Assembly: GCA_024398715.1 (NCBI GenBank)
Contig: JAKSIP010000005.1
Coordinates: 1 to 64,000, forward strand
DNA length: 64,000 nucleotides
DNA from: Bacteroidaceae bacterium
GTDB taxonomy: Bacteria > Bacteroidota > Bacteroidia > Bacteroidales > Bacteroidaceae
Direction: 5' to 3'
Every line of letters begins with the position of its first letter. Positions within the stretch are counted from its first letter, which is position 1. Below are positions 63,632 through 64,000 of the stretch, in pieces. The notes beneath the pieces are model-generated. The model worked only from the letters and a program-made list of their open reading frames with translations. It did no database searches and had not been told where the DNA came from. Position numbers and translations under genes: made by a program.

Positions 63632-64000
63632 TCAGACCACGGCGTCAATACTTCCGGAATATACGTACCAGATATAGCCTTCTACATTGGGCATGCCCAT
63701 GGCCCGGAGCAGTGATATGTATTCCTTTACCTGGGATACATATTCCGGACGTTCTTTACCGAACTTGAAATCTACCACTACGGTGCGGTCCTGGTACAGC
63801 ATTATGCGGTCCGGTCTTTTGTTGTAAGCCTTGTTGTCCTGCTTGAACAGAATTGTCCCTTCGTTGATAAGTCTGTAATTTCCGCTGAACCATTCGGCTA
63901 CTTCTTTCTTTTCAAGGGCTTTGGTTACAAACTTTTGTATATATTCCTGCTCTTTTCCTGGTCTGACCAACCCTTGGCGTACCATGTTGGCAATGGCATC
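63632..64000 (-). CDS. C-terminal part of a UvrD/RecB-like helicase-nuclease (runs off the window)
   Basis: The last 122 codons of a gene whose start lies beyond 64000. The frame is open to the edge (DAIAN before the first visible Met). The RecB-type nuclease signature is visible: DRIMLYQDRTVVVDFKFG with Asp and Lys of the PD-(D/E)XK site, then QVKEYISLLRAMG. This is the C-terminal nuclease module of the Bacteroidota exonuclease V/helicase type, used in double-strand break repair. It converges on mtaD with 5 bases between. Confidence 0.75.
   Translation of the reverse strand, partial: DAIANMVRQGLVRPGKEQEYIQKFVTKALEKKEVAEWFSGNYRLINEGTILFKQDNKAYNKRPDRIMLYQDRTVVVDFKFGKERPEYVSQVKEYISLLRAMGMPNVEGYIWYVYSGSIDAVV

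Overview
The window looks like chromosome of a Bacteroidales species (Bacteroides/Prevotella type). The evidence is a Bacteroidota-style promoter pattern (TTG or TTTG, 19-20 bases, then TAnnTTTG) in front of many genes, weak Shine-Dalgarno signals, lineage markers such as DUF4290, a NVEALA-type peptide and an MFP/tandem-RND pump, and tRNA genes that do not encode CCA (a cca gene is present at 52.6 kb). No rRNA, CRISPR array, intact IS element or integrase was seen. The species cannot be named from the sequence alone.

Left end (1-9.4 kb, accessory). An aldehyde dehydrogenase, a relic of a PD-(D/E)XK transposase-family gene and a BRO/antirepressor-like gene precede a right-to-left restriction-modification island: a C5-cytosine methyltransferase (6593-7921), a 558-residue protein made of two diverged copies of one nuclease-like domain (4905-6581), a gene relic, a PD-(D/E)XK-like protein (3484-4647) and a Vsr mismatch endonuclease (2843-3304). 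A 640-base gap with a strongly folded element follows. Next comes a lipoprotein whose C-terminus resembles the C-type-lectin variable region of diversity-generating retroelement targets.

9.5-22.6 kb (housekeeping, all minus strand): ilvD-ilvB-ilvN-ilvC for branched-chain amino acids, slyD, a ROK sugar kinase, a HAD phosphatase/mutase, pgi, gpsA, lysS and aspS. A plus-strand tRNA-Pro follows, with a nest of palindromes able to form a cloverleaf.

23-41.8 kb (mostly plus strand, cell-envelope functions): a secreted protein of unknown function, an Rpn-family nuclease/transposase, a CE15-type glucuronoyl esterase with a CBM9-like lipoprotein, then a four-gene cassette (NVEALA-type peptide, Wzy/O-antigen-ligase-like TPR membrane protein, signal peptidase I, transglutaminase-like lipoprotein). 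A complete efflux pump follows: TolC, periplasmic adaptor and two RND permeases.

41.9-64 kb (core genes, mostly plus strand): tRNA-Leu, purB, an RluB-type pseudouridine synthase with a disordered leader, asnS, a POT transporter, nadD, purN, a small lipoprotein, prmC, recX, comF, an NSS-family transporter, cca, the minus-strand pair yicC-gmk, tsaB, DUF4290, murA (Asp in place of the catalytic Cys), rimM, a degenerate M23/LytM protein, dxr, rseP, an MTA/SAH-deaminase-type amidohydrolase and the end of a RecB-like helicase/nuclease. Several neighbours overlap by 1-4 bases, which suggests translational coupling.

The most unusual items are the NVEALA/Wzy/signal peptidase/transglutaminase cassette, the duplicated restriction-type protein with one apparently dead copy, the retroelement-type variable tail with no reverse transcriptase in view, and two unrelated intergenic elements that share the same fold plan (a 17-bp closing stem around three hairpins).
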